The notes under the pieces are model-generated. The model saw only the letters and a list, made by a program, of their open reading frames with translations, did not search any database and was not told the origin of the DNA. The translations under genes and the position numbers were made by a program. Below, in pieces: positions 5,226 through 5,709 of a stretch of DNA of 5,709 nucleotides. The first letter of the stretch is position 1; every line of letters begins with the position of its first letter. The stretch is taken from assembly GCA_913041905.1 (NCBI GenBank), contig CAJWJQ010000049.1, positions 1-5,709 of the forward strand, given 5' to 3'. This stretch comes from GCA-2718845 sp913041905. Its GTDB lineage: Bacteria > Pseudomonadota > Gammaproteobacteria > GCA-002705445 > GCA-002716945.

Positions 5226-5482
5226 TTTTCTAATTCTAATAATTTTCTTTTTGTTTCTGCCCCGCCCTGCGCACTGTAACCTCCTAGGCTGCCATCAGAT
5301 TTAATTACTCTGTGGCAAGGAATTTCGATAGGTTTTGGGTTTTTGCCACAAGCATTTGCGACTGCTCTAGAAGCATTAGGGCGCCCAATTGCTTTTGCAA
5401 TCTGCTTATATGACTTAGTCGTGCCTAGAGGAATTTTTTTTAATTCTTCCCAAACCTTTCTCTCAAAAACTGTACCTTTCAT
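5222..5482 (-). CDS. ogt: Methylated-DNA-[protein]-cysteine S-methyltransferase, single-domain (MGMT/Ogt family)
   Basis: 86 residues, corresponding only to the C-terminal DNA-binding and active-site domain of Ogt/MGMT (full proteins have ~160-200). Visible features are the FERKVWEELKKIPLGTTKSY start of the winged helix (Tyr25), the recognition-helix segment ASRAVANACGKNP with the expected Arg finger (Arg39) and Asn hinge, and the active-site PCHRV (Cys56). The family transfers the alkyl group from O6-alkylguanine to this cysteine irreversibly, repairing the base directly. Since the cysteine is kept, it is not an alkyltransferase-like (ATL) protein, where Trp replaces it. The N-terminal RNase H-like domain is missing; the small form has parallels in compact genomes and may be fully active or may need a partner. 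It follows ytoQ by 20 bp and overlaps the 49-residue gene by 4 bp, suggesting one transcript. Confidence 0.92.
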   Translation of the reverse strand: MKGTVFERKVWEELKKIPLGTTKSYKQIAKAIGRPNASRAVANACGKNPKPIEIPCHRVIKSDGSLGGYSAQGGAETKRKLLELEK

Positions 5483-5502
5483 TTTATTCTACCGTTACTA
5501 AA

Positions 5503-5709
5503 TTATAGTGACCCATCTAAAATATACTTTAATATTCTAACAACTTGATGTTGATCTTTTGCAACTGCAGCTGCAGATGCGTCTACCTCTTTAAGCGCAT
5601 GCTGGTGCTCATCATTGTGAATGACAATGATTGATTTATTTAACGCTGAAGCATAACCTGCATCAAAAGCAGCATTCCATTGTTTATATTTCTCTCCAAA
5701 TTTCACAAT
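5503..5709 (-). CDS. ytoQ: YtoQ family protein, C-terminal part
   Basis: 68 residues are visible, and the gene begins beyond the right edge. The sequence VKFGEKYKQWNAAFDAGYA is the hallmark of the YtoQ family (usually ~150 residues), followed by SIIVIHNDEHQHALKEVDA and a C-terminal helix (QVVRILKYIL). The GTG at 5706 could be read as a start, but it falls inside the family's conserved strand, so it encodes an internal Val. The fold resembles nucleoside 2-deoxyribosyltransferase-like proteins, but no reaction is established. It is the first visible gene of the ytoQ / alkyltransferase / 49-residue protein unit. Confidence 0.9.
   Translation of the reverse strand: MVKFGEKYKQWNAAFDAGYASALNKSIIVIHNDEHQHALKEVDASAAAVAKDQHQVVRILKYILDGSL

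Noticed and set aside
5089..5304. Plus-strand open frame of 71 codons
   Set aside because: Antisense to the 49-residue gene and the end of the alkyltransferase; those frames have better evidence.
5565..5576. CTGCAGCTGCAG direct repeat/palindrome
   Set aside because: It simply encodes the Ala-rich ASAAAVA stretch of YtoQ, with no sign of a separate function.
5704..5706. GTG at 5706 as the start of a 67-residue gene
   Set aside because: The frame continues upstream through the window edge and the family's conserved strand includes this Val, so the gene is a partial YtoQ.

Overview
The window is very AT-rich throughout. Arg is mostly AGA, Leu mostly TTA, and genes are packed with 1-4 bp overlaps or short spacers. 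This fits a streamlined marine-type bacterium. A SAR11/Pelagibacterales-like alphaproteobacterium is my best guess from composition, compact layout and the YtoQ + single-domain MGMT pairing, but this is inference and no marker gene in the window proves it. No rRNA, tRNA, IS element, CRISPR array or convincing rho-independent terminator was found.

Layout. (A) 1-2866, minus strand, reading right to left: a 22-residue hydrophobic small ORF with a strong ribosome binding site, then a small Cys-containing lipoprotein, then a radical SAM/SPASM protein, each joined by a 4-bp ATGA overlap. After a 61-bp spacer comes a bifunctional class II aldolase/short-chain dehydrogenase that runs off the left edge. 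(B) 2867-2998: a divergent promoter region. (C) 2999-4317, plus strand: an SDR oxidoreductase resembling the DprE2-type family, then a HAD-IB phosphatase-like protein, joined by a TAATG overlap. (D) 4310-5002, minus strand: a two-TM DUF4190-like protein and an unrecognised charged protein whose 3' end overlaps the HAD gene by 8 bp, tail to tail. (E) 5076-5709, minus strand: the C-terminal part of a YtoQ family protein, a single-domain O6-alkylguanine-DNA alkyltransferase, and a previously easy-to-miss 49-residue membrane protein joined to it by an ATGA overlap.

Working together. Block C looks like a pair of sugar- or polyprenyl-phosphate-modifying enzymes. Block A combines a sugar-phosphate aldolase/dehydrogenase with a radical SAM enzyme, a mix often met in surface-carbohydrate or accessory metabolism, but the substrate cannot be read from the sequence. 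Block E is a DNA-repair (alkylation) gene between two small conserved-looking genes. The most under-described items are the two tiny translationally coupled membrane ORFs (2798-2866 and 5076-5225) and the three-gene chain small ORF / lipoprotein / radical SAM protein.
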